This document shows, one piece after another, positions 36,336 to 44,839 of a DNA stretch of 64,000 bases. The DNA is from Ferruginibacter albus (GTDB taxonomy: Bacteria > Bacteroidota > Bacteroidia > Chitinophagales > Chitinophagaceae): NCBI RefSeq assembly GCF_020042285.1, contig NZ_CP083388.1, positions 2,196,001-2,260,000 of the forward strand, given 5' to 3'. The notes under the pieces were generated by a model. The model was not told the origin of the DNA. It did no database searches and was given only the letters and a program-made list of their open reading frames with translations. The position numbers and the translations under genes are program-made. How positions within the stretch are numbered: the stretch's first letter is position 1; every line of letters begins with the position of its first letter.

Positions 36336-37067
36336 TTATTTGCAGTTTTTACCAATTGCATACTGTATGCCTCCTAATAAATGTTTTAAAAAAAGAGGAT
36401 CAGTATATGACTCGATCGTATGCCCTAATGCCGTGTAAAAAGAACGACCACCTTCATAGTCATGATACCACGCCATGGGATGAAAATCCCCATTCACTCC
36501 ACCCGTATATGTTTTTTCATCAATAGTGATCAAGACATTTATGGCACTATCAATATTTTTAAAGTTGTACCATTCATCTTTTCGTATCCATGCCAAAGGG
36601 AGATATTTTGTAGCAGGATGTGTTTTATTTTTTACTATTAATGTTGCTGCCTGTTGTTGAGGGTGGCTTAAAAAAGAGGCGCCCACTAATTTACTGTACC
36701 AGGTCCAGTTATATTCTGCATCGGCTGCTGCGTGTATACCTACAAATCCGCCGCCTGATCGTATATATTGCTTAAATGCGGTTCGTTGTGTATCGTTAAA
36801 CAATTCACCTGTTGTACTTAAGAAGATCACTGCGGCGTATTTAGATAAACTTTCTTTATTAAAGAAAGATGCATTCGTAGTAGTATCAACAATAAAAGCA
36901 TTTTGTTTTCCCAGTTCTTGTATAGCTGTGATGCCTGCTGCAATTGACTCGTGATGAAAGCCCGCAGTTTTACTAAATACCAAAACTCTACATAAATGTT
37001 TATTAACGGAGAATGATGTAAACAGGCAAACACAAACTATCACAATAATTGACAACAACTTATTCAT
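36336..37067 (-). CDS. ThuA-like domain protein, exported
   Basis: A 243-aa ThuA-domain (class I glutamine amidotransferase-like fold) protein. A signal-like hydrophobic stretch MNKLLSIIVIVCVCLFTSF begins at ATG 37065-37067; the frame opening at TTG 37097 is rejected. The domain runs from 'RVLVFSKTAGFHHESI' through 'VIFLSTTGELFN', 'GGGFVGIHAAADAEYNW' and 'FHPMAWYHDYEGGRSFYTALGH'. The canonical amidotransferase Cys is absent, as in ThuA proteins. Members are widespread in glycan-degradation loci of Bacteroidota and their activity is unsettled. Pairing with galM suggests a sugar-related role. Confidence 0.88.
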   Translation of the reverse strand: MNKLLSIIVIVCVCLFTSFSVNKHLCRVLVFSKTAGFHHESIAAGITAIQELGKQNAFIVDTTTNASFFNKESLSKYAAVIFLSTTGELFNDTQRTAFKQYIRSGGGFVGIHAAADAEYNWTWYSKLVGASFLSHPQQQAATLIVKNKTHPATKYLPLAWIRKDEWYNFKNIDSAINVLITIDEKTYTGGVNGDFHPMAWYHDYEGGRSFYTALGHTIESYTDPLFLKHLLGGIQYAIGKNCK

Positions 37068-37120
37068 GCAACAATCATTTTTAAAACAGCGATTCAATTT
37101 AAAGAAATATTATCAATAAA

Positions 37121-37147
37121 AAAGCAGCGTTGTTGTAACGCTGCTTT
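37121..37147 (-). terminator. Intrinsic terminator after the A-type Fe-S protein gene
   Basis: A perfect 11-bp stem, aaagcagcgtt / aacgctgcttt, with a 5-nt loop. On the minus strand it is followed by a run of Ts (the plus strand shows aataaaa just before it). It lies 22 bp after the stop of the gene at 37169-37513. Confidence 0.85.
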
Positions 37148-37168
37148 AAAATATCTTTCACAAAATAT

Positions 37169-37513
37169 TTATACTGCAAAGGAGCTTCCGCAACCGCATG
37201 TCTTACTTGCATTCGGGTTACTAAAAGTAAATCCTCTTGCATTCAATCCATTTTGCCAATCTATTTCCATTCCTGCCAAATAGATTCCATGTGCTTTATT
37301 AATTATTACAGGAATACCTTCTATTGCAAACAGCTCATCTTTATCAGTTCTGGCGTCAAAGCCCAATACATAACTCATACCGCTGCAACCACCGCCTTTT
37401 ACACCCACACGCAAAAAACTTGTTTTATCAAAATCATCTCTGTGCATCAGGTTTTCTATTTCTCTAATTGCTCCGGCTGTAAATTTTATCGGAGCTTCGG
37501 TAATTGTTTCCAT
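37169..37513 (-). CDS. A-type iron-sulfur carrier protein (IscA/SufA/ErpA family)
   Basis: 114 aa. HesB/IscA-like fold that delivers Fe-S clusters to target proteins. The three conserved cysteines are visible in 'GVKGGGCSGMSYVL' and in the C-terminal 'SKTCGCGSSF' (C-x-C arrangement). The start METITEAPIKFT matches the family length of 105-120 aa. It has its own terminator and a candidate promoter box at 37528-37535, so it is probably monocistronic. I cannot assign it to Isc, Suf or ErpA by sequence alone. Confidence 0.93.
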   Translation of the reverse strand: METITEAPIKFTAGAIREIENLMHRDDFDKTSFLRVGVKGGGCSGMSYVLGFDARTDKDELFAIEGIPVIINKAHGIYLAGMEIDWQNGLNARGFTFSNPNASKTCGCGSSFAV

Positions 37514-37527
37514 CTTAAAAATTTAAA

Positions 37528-37535
37528 CAAATTTA
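37528..37535 (-). promoter_or_regulatory. Candidate -7 promoter box (TAnnTTTG) for the A-type carrier gene
   Basis: The minus strand reads TAAATTTG 15 bp before the ATG, an exact match to the Bacteroidota -7 consensus. No clear -33 element is seen. Confidence 0.35.
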
Positions 37536-37650
37536 CGTATTTTGGCAGTCCTAAAAAACTATCTCAATCATCTGCTTCTTCATAAAGATATTTATAATTT
37601 CATTTACATAGTTGCATTAAAAAATATCCCGCCATTGTATTTACTTACCT

Positions 37651-37658
37651 TAATTTTG
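37651..37658 (+). promoter_or_regulatory. Candidate -7 promoter box (TAnnTTTG) for the 37682 gene and mutase
   Basis: TAATTTTG lies 24 bp before the ATG at 37682, an exact consensus match. The spacing to a TTG at 37635 is shorter than usual. Confidence 0.35.
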
Positions 37659-37681
37659 TTACCAAACAGTCAGTTTTTTAT

Positions 37682-38185
37682 ATGGATATACAATATTTTA
37701 CGATAGCGCTTTTTGTGGCAGTGATGGTTGTTTTATTTTGGGTTCTTTTTGAGTTTATAAAAATGAAAGCAGAGATAAAGGACCGGATGGATATCAACAA
37801 TGAGCCATTACGTTTAAAATTACAGGCGTACGAAAGATTAGCGGTTTTTATAGAAAGAAGCTCTCTAAAAAATATTGTCAATAGAATACCTACCTCAGGT
37901 TTGAATGTGATCGATTATCAGCTTACATTATTGGAAACCATACGTACAGAATATGAGTACAATGTGAGTCAACAGATTTATATAAGTCCCGAAATGTGGA
38001 AAGCGATCGGTAATTTTAAAGACCAAAATATTTTTATCATTAACCAAATCGCAGCCAATTTACCAACGCATTCTCCCGGCATAGAATTAGGCAAACTATT
38101 AATGGAATATGCTTCTGCAAAAAATGCAGATCTAAGCGCAGTAATAGCAGAGGCCTTACAATTTGAAGCAAAGAAAGTACTTTAA
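37682..38185 (+). CDS. Single-pass membrane protein of unknown function
   Basis: 167 aa. An N-terminal transmembrane helix ([21 protein letters not shown]) is followed by a soluble, mostly helical domain ('[18 protein letters not shown]', '[10 protein letters not shown]'). The gene ends 10 bp before the methylmalonyl-CoA mutase start and looks co-transcribed with it. Proteins of this shape sit next to this mutase subunit in related genomes as far as I recall, but I cannot name a family or a function. Confidence 0.7.
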   Translation: MDIQYFTIALFVAVMVVLFWVLFEFIKMKAEIKDRMDINNEPLRLKLQAYERLAVFIERSSLKNIVNRIPTSGLNVIDYQLTLLETIRTEYEYNVSQQIYISPEMWKAIGNFKDQNIFIINQIAANLPTHSPGIELGKLLMEYASAKNADLSAVIAEALQFEAKKVL

Positions 38186-38195
38186 CCAATTTTAT

Positions 38196-39755
38196 ATGCC
38201 TGATGAAAAGAAAATACATACCGATTCAGGAATTGAAATAAAAAAGGTTTACAGCAGCACTCCCGAAAACTTTCAACTGGAAGTTCCCGGCAATTTTCCG
38301 TATACAAGAGGCATACAGGCAGACATGTATCGTGGTAAATTATGGACCATGCGCCAATATGCAGGTTTCAGCACTGCCGAAGAAAGCAATAAACGTTACC
38401 ATTATTTATTATCGCAAGGTGTAAATGGATTGAGCGTTGCTTTTGATCTCCCCACACAAATAGGCTACGACAGCGACCATGCTTTGGCTAATGGTGAAGT
38501 TGGCAAAACGGGGGTAGCTATTGACTCTTTGCAAGATATGGAAGCATTGTTCGCAGGCATACAACTGGAAGATGTTTCTACCTCGATGACCATTAACGCC
38601 ACAGGATTTATTCTATTAGCATTGTATGTTGCATTGGCAAAAAAGCAAGGCGCCGATCTTACGAAACTAAACGGTACTATTCAGAATGATATTTTAAAAG
38701 AATACGCAGCAAGAGGCACTTATATTTATCCGCCCAAACCTTCCATGCGCATCATTACCGATATTTTTGAATGGTGCAGCAAAGAGTTACCCAAGTGGAA
38801 TACCATTTCCATCTCCGGTTACCATATACGTGAGGCAGGCAGCACCGCTGTACAGGAAATAGCTTTTACATTAGCTAACGGCAAAGCATATGTTAAAGCA
38901 GCTTTGGACAAAGGGTTGGACATTGATATTTTTGGCAAACGCCTCTCCTTCTTTTTTAACGCACATAATAATTTGTTTGAAGAAGTTGCAAAATTCAGAG
39001 CGGCAAGAAAGATATGGGCAAGCATTATGAAAGAATTGGGCGCTACGGATGAAAAAGCGATGATGCTTCGTTTTCATGCACAAACAGGCGGTGCTACGTT
39101 AACGGCGCAACAACCGTTAAATAATATTTCAAGAGTTACCATACAGACTTTAGCTGCAGTATTAGGCGGCACACAAAGTCTGCATACTAACGGTTACGAT
39201 GAAGCGCTGAGTTTACCCACTGAACAAGCTGCTTCTGTGGCGCTTCGCACGCAACAAATTGCAGCATTTGAAAGTGGTATTGCGGATACTGCAGACCCTT
39301 TGGCAGGAAGCTATTTTATAGAAACGCTTACTACAGAAATAGAGCAGGCTGCTTTGGAATTAATTGAGAAGATCGATGTTTTAGGTGGCGGCGTTGCTGC
39401 TATTGAACAAGGCTTTATACAAAATGAAATTGCCAAAAGCGCTTTCGACTATCAACAAAAAATTGAGACCGGCGAAAAGATCATTGTTGGCGTAAATAAG
39501 TTTCAGCAATCAGAACAAAATACAGTTCCTGTATTTAAAGTAGACGAAAGTATTGAGCAATTACAAACAGATAAATTAAGAAAGCTGAAAGCAACCCGTA
39601 ATAATGAAAAGGTAAATTCATCTTTACAAAAAATAAAAAAAGCGGCCGTTGATGGTCGAAATCTTATGCCCCTTGTAATTGAAGCTGTTGAGAATTATTG
39701 TACCTTAGGAGAGATCGCCAATGAATTAAGGAATGTATTTGGAGAATATCAATAA
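38196..39755 (+). CDS. Methylmalonyl-CoA mutase, catalytic-barrel (large) subunit lacking the B12 domain
   Basis: 519 aa. Acyl-CoA mutase barrel: '[20 protein letters not shown]', '[12 protein letters not shown]', '[17 protein letters not shown]', '[20 protein letters not shown]', '[10 protein letters not shown]', '[13 protein letters not shown]' and '[16 protein letters not shown]'. Residues equivalent to substrate-binding Tyr89 and Arg207 of the Propionibacterium enzyme are Tyr55 and Arg173, as in methylmalonyl- rather than isobutyryl-CoA mutases (Phe/Gln there). The C-terminal cobalamin-binding domain is absent, so a separate B12-binding subunit must exist elsewhere. The start is ATG 38196; TTG 38163 would overlap the previous gene. 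Confidence 0.92.
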   Translation: MPDEKKIHTDSGIEIKKVYSSTPENFQLEVPGNFPYTRGIQADMYRGKLWTMRQYAGFSTAEESNKRYHYLLSQGVNGLSVAFDLPTQIGYDSDHALANGEVGKTGVAIDSLQDMEALFAGIQLEDVSTSMTINATGFILLALYVALAKKQGADLTKLNGTIQNDILKEYAARGTYIYPPKPSMRIITDIFEWCSKELPKWNTISISGYHIREAGSTAVQEIAFTLANGKAYVKAALDKGLDIDIFGKRLSFFFNAHNNLFEEVAKFRAARKIWASIMKELGATDEKAMMLRFHAQTGGATLTAQQPLNNISRVTIQTLAAVLGGTQSLHTNGYDEALSLPTEQAASVALRTQQIAAFESGIADTADPLAGSYFIETLTTEIEQAALELIEKIDVLGGGVAAIEQGFIQNEIAKSAFDYQQKIETGEKIIVGVNKFQQSEQNTVPVFKVDESIEQLQTDKLRKLKATRNNEKVNSSLQKIKKAAVDGRNLMPLVIEAVENYCTLGEIANELRNVFGEYQ

Positions 39756-39769
39756 TTAAATTTTTTCTT

Positions 39770-41668
39770 ATGAACTACAAGATGCTGTTTACTATAGCAA
39801 TTATATTCATAACATCAACGGCTGTTGCACAAAACCTAACACCGGAATTGCTTTGGCAACTTGGAAGAGTGGGCGGCGTGGGCATTTCGAAAGACGGAAA
39901 AAGTGTACTATATAATGTTACAACTCCTGATATTGCCAACAATAGCTTTGACACAAAAACTTATTCGATTCCGTTAAACGGAGGAACACCCGTTATTGTT
40001 ACAAATGTTGACAGCATCATAGGTAACGATAAAATATCTCCTGACGGAAAATATACCATCAGCGATAAAGCTGTAAAACTAAAAAAAGTGTATGGCAGCG
40101 ATTATTATCCTGATCTATCAAAATCAAATGTGCAGATCTATGATAATTTAATGTACCGCCATTGGGATACTTGGGAAGATGGGAAATTCAATCATGTATT
40201 TCTTTCTTTAAAAGACAGCAGCAAAGACCTGATGTTCGATGAACCATATGATTGTCCGACAAAACCTCACGGCACTCCAAATGATTATGTATGGAGTACA
40301 GACGGGAAACAAGTAGTGTATGTTTGTAAAAAGAAATTCGGTACCGATTATACGCTAAGCACTAATACAGATCTGTATGCTTACAATATTGAAACCGGTA
40401 AAACAACTGATCTTACTGAAGACAATAAAGGGTATGACATCTCTCCTTCTTTCAATAAAAATGGAGACCTGGCATGGCTTAGTATGAAAAGAGATGGATA
40501 TGAATCTGACAAGCAGGACCTGGTCGTTTCCAACGGCATCACCAAACAAAACCTTACCAAGCAAAACGATTTGATCAGCATTGGTTCTTATAGATGGAGC
40601 AACGATAATAAGAACCTTTTCTTCCTATCTGCCGTTAACGGCACAGAACAATTATACAGCGTAAGCTATCCCGGGCTTACTAAAATGATGCCTGTTATTA
40701 AGCAAATAACCAGCGGAGATTTTGATATCGCCGGCATCGTTGGACAAGCAGATAATGCCTTGATCGTATCCAGAACAGATATGAATCATGCACCTGAATT
40801 ATATACGGTTGACATTAGTAATGGCAGCATGAAACAGCTAACGCATGTGAATGATTCTGCTTATGCAACGATCGGCATGAGTAAGATAGAAAGACGTTTT
40901 GTAAAAACAACCGATAATAAAGACATGCTGGTATGGGTTATCTATCCCCCGGGTTTTGATAAGACAAAAAAATATCCCACCTTATTATATTGCCAGGGCG
41001 GTCCGCAATCTCCACTTACGCAATTCTATTCTTTCCGTTGGAATTTTCAATTAATGGCTGCCAATGGGTATATAATTGTAGCACCGGACAGACGCGGCAT
41101 GGCTGGCTTTGGCACTAAATGGAACGAACAAATAAGTAAAGACTGGGGCGGTCAGGTAATGAACGATTATTTAAGCGCTATTGATGCCATGAAGAAAGAA
41201 GCCTTTGTTGACACAACTCGCTTAGGATGTGTTGGCGCCAGCTATGGCGGTTATTCTGTTTATTACTTAGCCGGCATACACAATCATCGCTTTAAAACAT
41301 TTATTGCACATGATGGTGTGTTTGATACTAAAAGCATGTACGGCACCACTGATGAAATGTTCTTTGAGAATTGGGAACACGGCGGACCTTACTGGGACAA
41401 AACAAATGCTGATGCACAAAAATCTATCACTGTATTCAACCCCAGCAATTTTGTAAGCAAATGGGATGCCCCGATATTGATCATTGAAGGCGGACATGAT
41501 TACAGAGTTCCGTTAGAACAAGCGCAGCAAGCCTTCCAGGCTGCACAACTAAGAGGCATTAAAAGTAAGCTCTTATACTTCCCGGAAGAGAACCATTGGG
41601 TAACCAGTCCGCAAAATGCATTGGTTTGGCAACATGAGTTCTTTAACTGGTTGAAAGAAACTTTATAA
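39770..41668 (+). CDS. S9 family peptidase (prolyl oligopeptidase/DPP-IV superfamily), exported
   Basis: 632 aa, signal peptide MNYKMLFTIAIIFITSTAVA. An N-terminal beta-propeller of about 380 residues with WD40-like repeats ('WSTDGKQVVYVCKK', 'SPSFNKNGDLAWLSMKRDG') is followed by an alpha/beta hydrolase. The catalytic Ser is in 'GASYGGYSVYY', Asp in 'EGGHDYRVPLEQ' and His in 'EENHWVTSP'. Cleaves or releases dipeptides or acyl-amino acids from peptides in the periplasm. 14 bp after the mutase gene, so possibly in the same transcript, and followed by a terminator-like hairpin. Confidence 0.93.
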   Translation: MNYKMLFTIAIIFITSTAVAQNLTPELLWQLGRVGGVGISKDGKSVLYNVTTPDIANNSFDTKTYSIPLNGGTPVIVTNVDSIIGNDKISPDGKYTISDKAVKLKKVYGSDYYPDLSKSNVQIYDNLMYRHWDTWEDGKFNHVFLSLKDSSKDLMFDEPYDCPTKPHGTPNDYVWSTDGKQVVYVCKKKFGTDYTLSTNTDLYAYNIETGKTTDLTEDNKGYDISPSFNKNGDLAWLSMKRDGYESDKQDLVVSNGITKQNLTKQNDLISIGSYRWSNDNKNLFFLSAVNGTEQLYSVSYPGLTKMMPVIKQITSGDFDIAGIVGQADNALIVSRTDMNHAPELYTVDISNGSMKQLTHVNDSAYATIGMSKIERRFVKTTDNKDMLVWVIYPPGFDKTKKYPTLLYCQGGPQSPLTQFYSFRWNFQLMAANGYIIVAPDRRGMAGFGTKWNEQISKDWGGQVMNDYLSAIDAMKKEAFVDTTRLGCVGASYGGYSVYYLAGIHNHRFKTFIAHDGVFDTKSMYGTTDEMFFENWEHGGPYWDKTNADAQKSITVFNPSNFVSKWDAPILIIEGGHDYRVPLEQAQQAFQAAQLRGIKSKLLYFPEENHWVTSPQNALVWQHEFFNWLKETL

Positions 41669-41689
41669 TTACAATTATCAAAATATAAT

Positions 41690-41721
41690 AAGGTTGGTAG
41701 CTTTTAAAAGTTAGCAACCTT
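41690..41721 (+). terminator. Terminator-like hairpin after the S9 peptidase
   Basis: aaggttggtagctttt pairs with aaaagttagcaacctt with two mismatches and is followed by AATTTTAT. It lies 22 bp after the stop. Confidence 0.7.
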
Positions 41722-41732
41722 AATTTTATAAA

Positions 41733-42314
41733 ATGAATAAAACCCGTCTCGAAGCTTTTAGCGATGGAGTATTAGCCATCATTATAACCATTATGGTACT
41801 CGAATTAAAAGTACCGCACAATGCTAGCTGGGAAGCATTGAAAGAACTGGCACCCGTATTTTTAAGTTATATCATGAGCTTTATTTTCATTGGAATATAC
41901 TGGGGTAATCATCATCATTTATTACATACCGTTAAAAAAGTAAACGGAGGCATTATATGGAGTAACCTGAATTTATTATTCTGGCTTTCGTTAATTCCCT
42001 TTGCCACTGCCTGGATGGGAGAAAATCATTTTGCAGCTTTTACCGTAGCAACATATGCCATACTGCTACTATTGTGTGGTGCCGCATTTACCATTTTGCA
42101 AAAAAGAATTGAGCATACATTGGATAATGATTCTCATGTAAGACATGCATTACAGCGGGTGGCAGTAAAAGGATATTTTTCAGTTATTGGCTATGCAGCC
42201 GCCATCCCGTTTGCCTATGTAAACCCTGTTATTTCAGGAAGCTTATTCATGCTCGTTGCAGTTATGTGGATCATTCCAGACAAACGAATAGAAAAAGCGC
42301 TGCAACATGAATAA
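41733..42314 (+). CDS. TMEM175 family potassium channel-like membrane protein (DUF1211)
   Basis: 193 aa, six hydrophobic segments. The N-terminal 'RLEAFSDGVLAIIITIMVLEL' is the diagnostic F-S-D-G motif of bacterial TMEM175/DUF1211 channels, where TM1 forms the K+ filter. 'YWGNHHHLLHTVKKVNG' and 'WLSLIPFATAWMGEN' are also typical. Length is normal for the bacterial form, which tetramerises from single repeats. It follows a terminator and precedes a convergent lrp-type gene, so it is probably monocistronic. Confidence 0.92.
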   Translation: MNKTRLEAFSDGVLAIIITIMVLELKVPHNASWEALKELAPVFLSYIMSFIFIGIYWGNHHHLLHTVKKVNGGIIWSNLNLLFWLSLIPFATAWMGENHFAAFTVATYAILLLLCGAAFTILQKRIEHTLDNDSHVRHALQRVAVKGYFSVIGYAAAIPFAYVNPVISGSLFMLVAVMWIIPDKRIEKALQHE

Positions 42315-42343
42315 TAATTAAAGCTTTCAACAATACTGATCTA

Positions 42344-42841
42344 TTAATTCACCAGCACATGTGTTTGCTTTATCACCCCCATTACAAACACACTTTGCAC
42401 ATGCCCAATATTTTCATGTTGACTTAGCCTGTTTACATGAAAATCGTAATACGCATTCATATCTTCACTCACCACCTTCAACATAAAATCAAACTCGCCG
42501 GAAATATTGTAGCACTCTATTACTTCATTCAACTCATTTATGTATTTAATAAATTTTGTACCGGCGTTTTTATCGTGTTGCTTTAATGATACATAACAGA
42601 TCACCATCAATCCTTTTTTTACTTTGGTATGATCTACCAATGTTGCATATTGTTTGATGATGCCGGCATTTTCCATGCGCTTGATACGCTCATGCACCGG
42701 CGATGTACTCAGGTGTACATTGTCTGAAATTTCCTTTACGGTGATCTTTGCATTTTGCTGTAACAGCTTCAATATTTCAATATCTGTTTCGTCAATAGAA
42801 ACCGGCGCAGTAGTTTGTGCTTTTTTAACAGCTTTTGCCAT
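42344..42841 (-). CDS. Lrp/AsnC family transcriptional regulator
   Basis: 165 aa. An N-terminal winged HTH ('DETDIEILKLLQQNAKITVKEISDNVHLSTSPVHERIKRME', residues about 18-58) is followed by the RAM/AsnC ligand-binding domain ('LMVICYVSLK', 'VIECYNISGEFDFMLKVVSEDM'). The Lys/Thr-rich N-terminal extension MAKAVKKAQT is longer than usual. It diverges from ahcY, and three evenly phased direct repeats lie in the shared promoter region, suggesting autoregulation and possible control of ahcY. The effector is unknown; an amino acid is usual for the family. Confidence 0.93.
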   Translation of the reverse strand: MAKAVKKAQTTAPVSIDETDIEILKLLQQNAKITVKEISDNVHLSTSPVHERIKRMENAGIIKQYATLVDHTKVKKGLMVICYVSLKQHDKNAGTKFIKYINELNEVIECYNISGEFDFMLKVVSEDMNAYYDFHVNRLSQHENIGHVQSVFVMGVIKQTHVLVN

Positions 42842-42853
42842 AGTAAACTTTAT

Positions 42854-42924
42854 TTTTATCCTGTATAATGTATTAAATATACTATTTTATCCTGATTTTT
42901 TAAATCATTATAGTATTTTATCCT
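42854..42924. promoter_or_regulatory. Three direct repeats TTTTATCCT with exact 31-bp spacing
   Basis: TTTTATCCT occurs at 42854-42862, 42885-42893 and 42916-42924, each step exactly 31 bp (about three helical turns), in the lrp/ahcY divergent promoter region. Wider agreement is TATTTTATCCTG. Same-face phasing fits an Lrp-type multimer. Confidence 0.7.
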
Positions 42925-42931
42925 ATCTGAT

Positions 42932-42939
42932 TACTTTTG
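42932..42939 (+). promoter_or_regulatory. Candidate -7 promoter box for ahcY
   Basis: TACTTTTG, an exact TAnnTTTG match, lies 18 bp before the ahcY ATG and 7 bp downstream of the last 31-bp-phased repeat. No convincing -33 TTG is seen, which would fit an activator-dependent promoter. Confidence 0.45.
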
Positions 42940-42957
42940 TGTTCTAAAATTTTAAAC

Positions 42958-44286
42958 ATGTCAACAGTAACAAAATCGTCTATTGATTTTAAACTGCCTT
43001 ATAAAGTGGCTGATATGAGCCTGGCAGAATGGGGTCGCAAAGAAATTAAATTGGCTGAAGCAGAAATGCCCGGCTTAATGGCTATCCGTGCTGAGTTTGG
43101 TCCTAAGCAACCATTAAAAGGTGCACGCATTGCCGGTTGTTTACACATGACCATTCAAACTGCTGTTTTAATTGAAACATTGATCGCATTAGGAGCTGAA
43201 GTTAAATGGAGCTCTTGCAATATCTTCTCTACGCAAGACCAGGCTGCTGCTGCTATCGCTGCTGCAGGTATTGGTGTGTATGCATGGAAAGGTCAAAGTT
43301 TGGAAGAAGCTGACTGGTGTATTGAACAAACATTGTTCTTCGGCAGCGCTGACAAACCTTTGAACATGATATTAGATGATGGTGGAGATCTTACCAATAT
43401 CGTTTTTGATAAATATCCTGAGCTGATCGCTAACATCAGAGGCTTATCAGAAGAAACTACAACAGGCGTACACCGTTTATACGAAAGAATGGAAAAAGGT
43501 ACTTTGCCTATTCCTGCGTTCAATGTAAACGACTCTGTAACGAAGTCTAAATTCGATAACAAATACGGTTGTAAAGAATCATTGGTAGATGCGATCCGTC
43601 GTGCTACTGATGTGATGATGGCTGGTAAAGTTGCTGTAGTGGGTAGCTATGGTGATGTGGGTAAAGGATCTGCTGCTTCATTAGCAGGTGCCGGTTGCCG
43701 TGTTATCGTTACTGAAATCGATCCTATCTGTGCTTTACAAGCTGCAATGGATGGTTTTGAAGTTAAGAAAATGATCGATGCGGTGAAAGAAGCAGACATC
43801 ATTGTTACTGCGAGTGGCTGTCGTGATCTGATCACTGAAAAACATTTCCGTGCAATGAAAGACAAAGCGATCGTTTGTAACATTGGTCACTTTGATATTG
43901 AAATTGACATGGCATGGTTAAATGCAAACTACGGTTCTACTAAAAATACCATCAAACCACAAGTTGATCTATATACAATTGACGGTAAAGATGTAATTGT
44001 ATTGGCTGAAGGTAGATTGGTTAACTTAGGTTGTGCAACCGGTCACCCAAGCTTTGTTATGAGTAACTCTTTCAGCAACCAAACGTTGGCGCAAATTGAG
44101 TTGTGGACAAACCACGGTAAATACGAAAACAAAGTATACGTTTTACCTAAAGTATTGGATGAAAAAGTTGCCCGTTTGCACCTTGCTAAAATTGGCGTTG
44201 TGTTAGACGAATTAACAACTGAACAGGCGGACTACTTAGGTATTCCTAAAGAAGGTCCGTTCAAGCCTGAGCATTATCGTTATTAA
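42958..44286 (+). CDS. ahcY: Adenosylhomocysteinase (S-adenosyl-L-homocysteine hydrolase)
   Basis: 442 aa, cytoplasmic. NAD-dependent cleavage of S-adenosylhomocysteine to adenosine and homocysteine in the methyl cycle. Motifs: '[21 protein letters not shown]', '[21 protein letters not shown]', '[10 protein letters not shown]', '[12 protein letters not shown]', the Rossmann '[19 protein letters not shown]', '[11 protein letters not shown]' and the C-terminal '[12 protein letters not shown]'. The long bacterial insertion is present. The start is ATG 42958 (TTG 42937 rejected, as it would overlap the promoter box). Followed by a good terminator. Confidence 0.98.
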   Translation: MSTVTKSSIDFKLPYKVADMSLAEWGRKEIKLAEAEMPGLMAIRAEFGPKQPLKGARIAGCLHMTIQTAVLIETLIALGAEVKWSSCNIFSTQDQAAAAIAAAGIGVYAWKGQSLEEADWCIEQTLFFGSADKPLNMILDDGGDLTNIVFDKYPELIANIRGLSEETTTGVHRLYERMEKGTLPIPAFNVNDSVTKSKFDNKYGCKESLVDAIRRATDVMMAGKVAVVGSYGDVGKGSAASLAGAGCRVIVTEIDPICALQAAMDGFEVKKMIDAVKEADIIVTASGCRDLITEKHFRAMKDKAIVCNIGHFDIEIDMAWLNANYGSTKNTIKPQVDLYTIDGKDVIVLAEGRLVNLGCATGHPSFVMSNSFSNQTLAQIELWTNHGKYENKVYVLPKVLDEKVARLHLAKIGVVLDELTTEQADYLGIPKEGPFKPEHYRY

Positions 44287-44307
44287 TAGCTTTATAAGCT
44301 TAGTTAT

Positions 44308-44339
44308 AAATCCACTTCGTAACAGGAGTGGATTTTTTT
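44308..44339 (+). terminator. Intrinsic terminator of ahcY
   Basis: aaatccact / agtggattt stem, 10-nt loop, then a run of seven Ts. It lies 22 bp after the stop. Confidence 0.85.
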
Positions 44340-44433
44340 ATGAGATTAGCTGAAGTGATACTATTGAGTATAGTTATGTTAACCACTTTTCAACATACCT
44401 TTAGCATATTAAAACTTAAGAAACTCTTTCCTA

Positions 44434-44531
44434 GCAACGTCTCCGATAGGGACGTTGCGTCAACATTAACAGCCTAACCCAAATAAGTGCAGTATTTAAT
44501 TAGTCGCAACGTCCTCTGCGAGAGACGTTGC
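44434..44531. repeat. Two REP-like hairpins (GCAACGTC...GACGTTGC) 72 bp apart
   Basis: Copy 1: gcaacgtc 44434-44441 and gacgttgc 44451-44458. Copy 2: gcaacgtc 44506-44513 and gacgttgc 44524-44531. Both are perfect 8-bp stems with 9-10-nt loops in the 553-bp spacer after ahcY. GC-rich stems in AT-rich surroundings are typical of repetitive extragenic palindromes. Confidence 0.7.
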
Positions 44532-44551
44532 TCGAAAGCTACAATAGACGG

Positions 44552-44839
44552 TTCACTTCTGCAGTAAACTAATTCTCTAAATAAGACAACTAGTTGTGCT
44601 AAGAGGTGAAATAGTTCTCTAACGAAGACAACTCCTTCCCCTCTGCAGGTGAATTAATTCTCTAATTAAGACAACTAGTTGTGCTAAGAGGTGAAATAGT
44701 TCTCTAACGAAGACAACTCCTTCCCCTCTGCAGGTGAATTAATTCTCTAATTAAGACAACTAGTTATGCTAAGAGGTGAAATAGTTATGTTACGAAGACA
44801 ACTCGTTCACTTCTGCAGTGAACTAATTCTCTAAACAAC
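44552..44839. repeat. Minisatellite: three tandem 85-bp units, each made of two diverged ~42-bp half units
   Basis: The CTGCAG landmark recurs at 44559, 44643, 44728 and 44813 (steps 84, 85, 85). Each unit has an A half (gaattaattctctaattaag, then acaactagttgt) and a B half (gaaatagttctctaacgaag, then acaactcct). The first and last units end in the variant ttcacttctgcag. The halves share tga-ta-ttctcta and aagacaact. Internal palindromes include acaactagttgt and gaattaattc. The array ends at the cupin stop codon. Confidence 0.85.

Noticed and set aside
38163-38195. TTG start for the methylmalonyl-CoA mutase at 38163
   Set aside because: It overlaps the preceding gene by 23 bp and adds residues with no family support, whereas ATG 38196 fits.
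44552-44839. Possible CRISPR array in the 85-bp repeats
   Set aside because: Units are contiguous and the whole 85 bp repeats, so there are no unique spacers. No cas genes are in the window.
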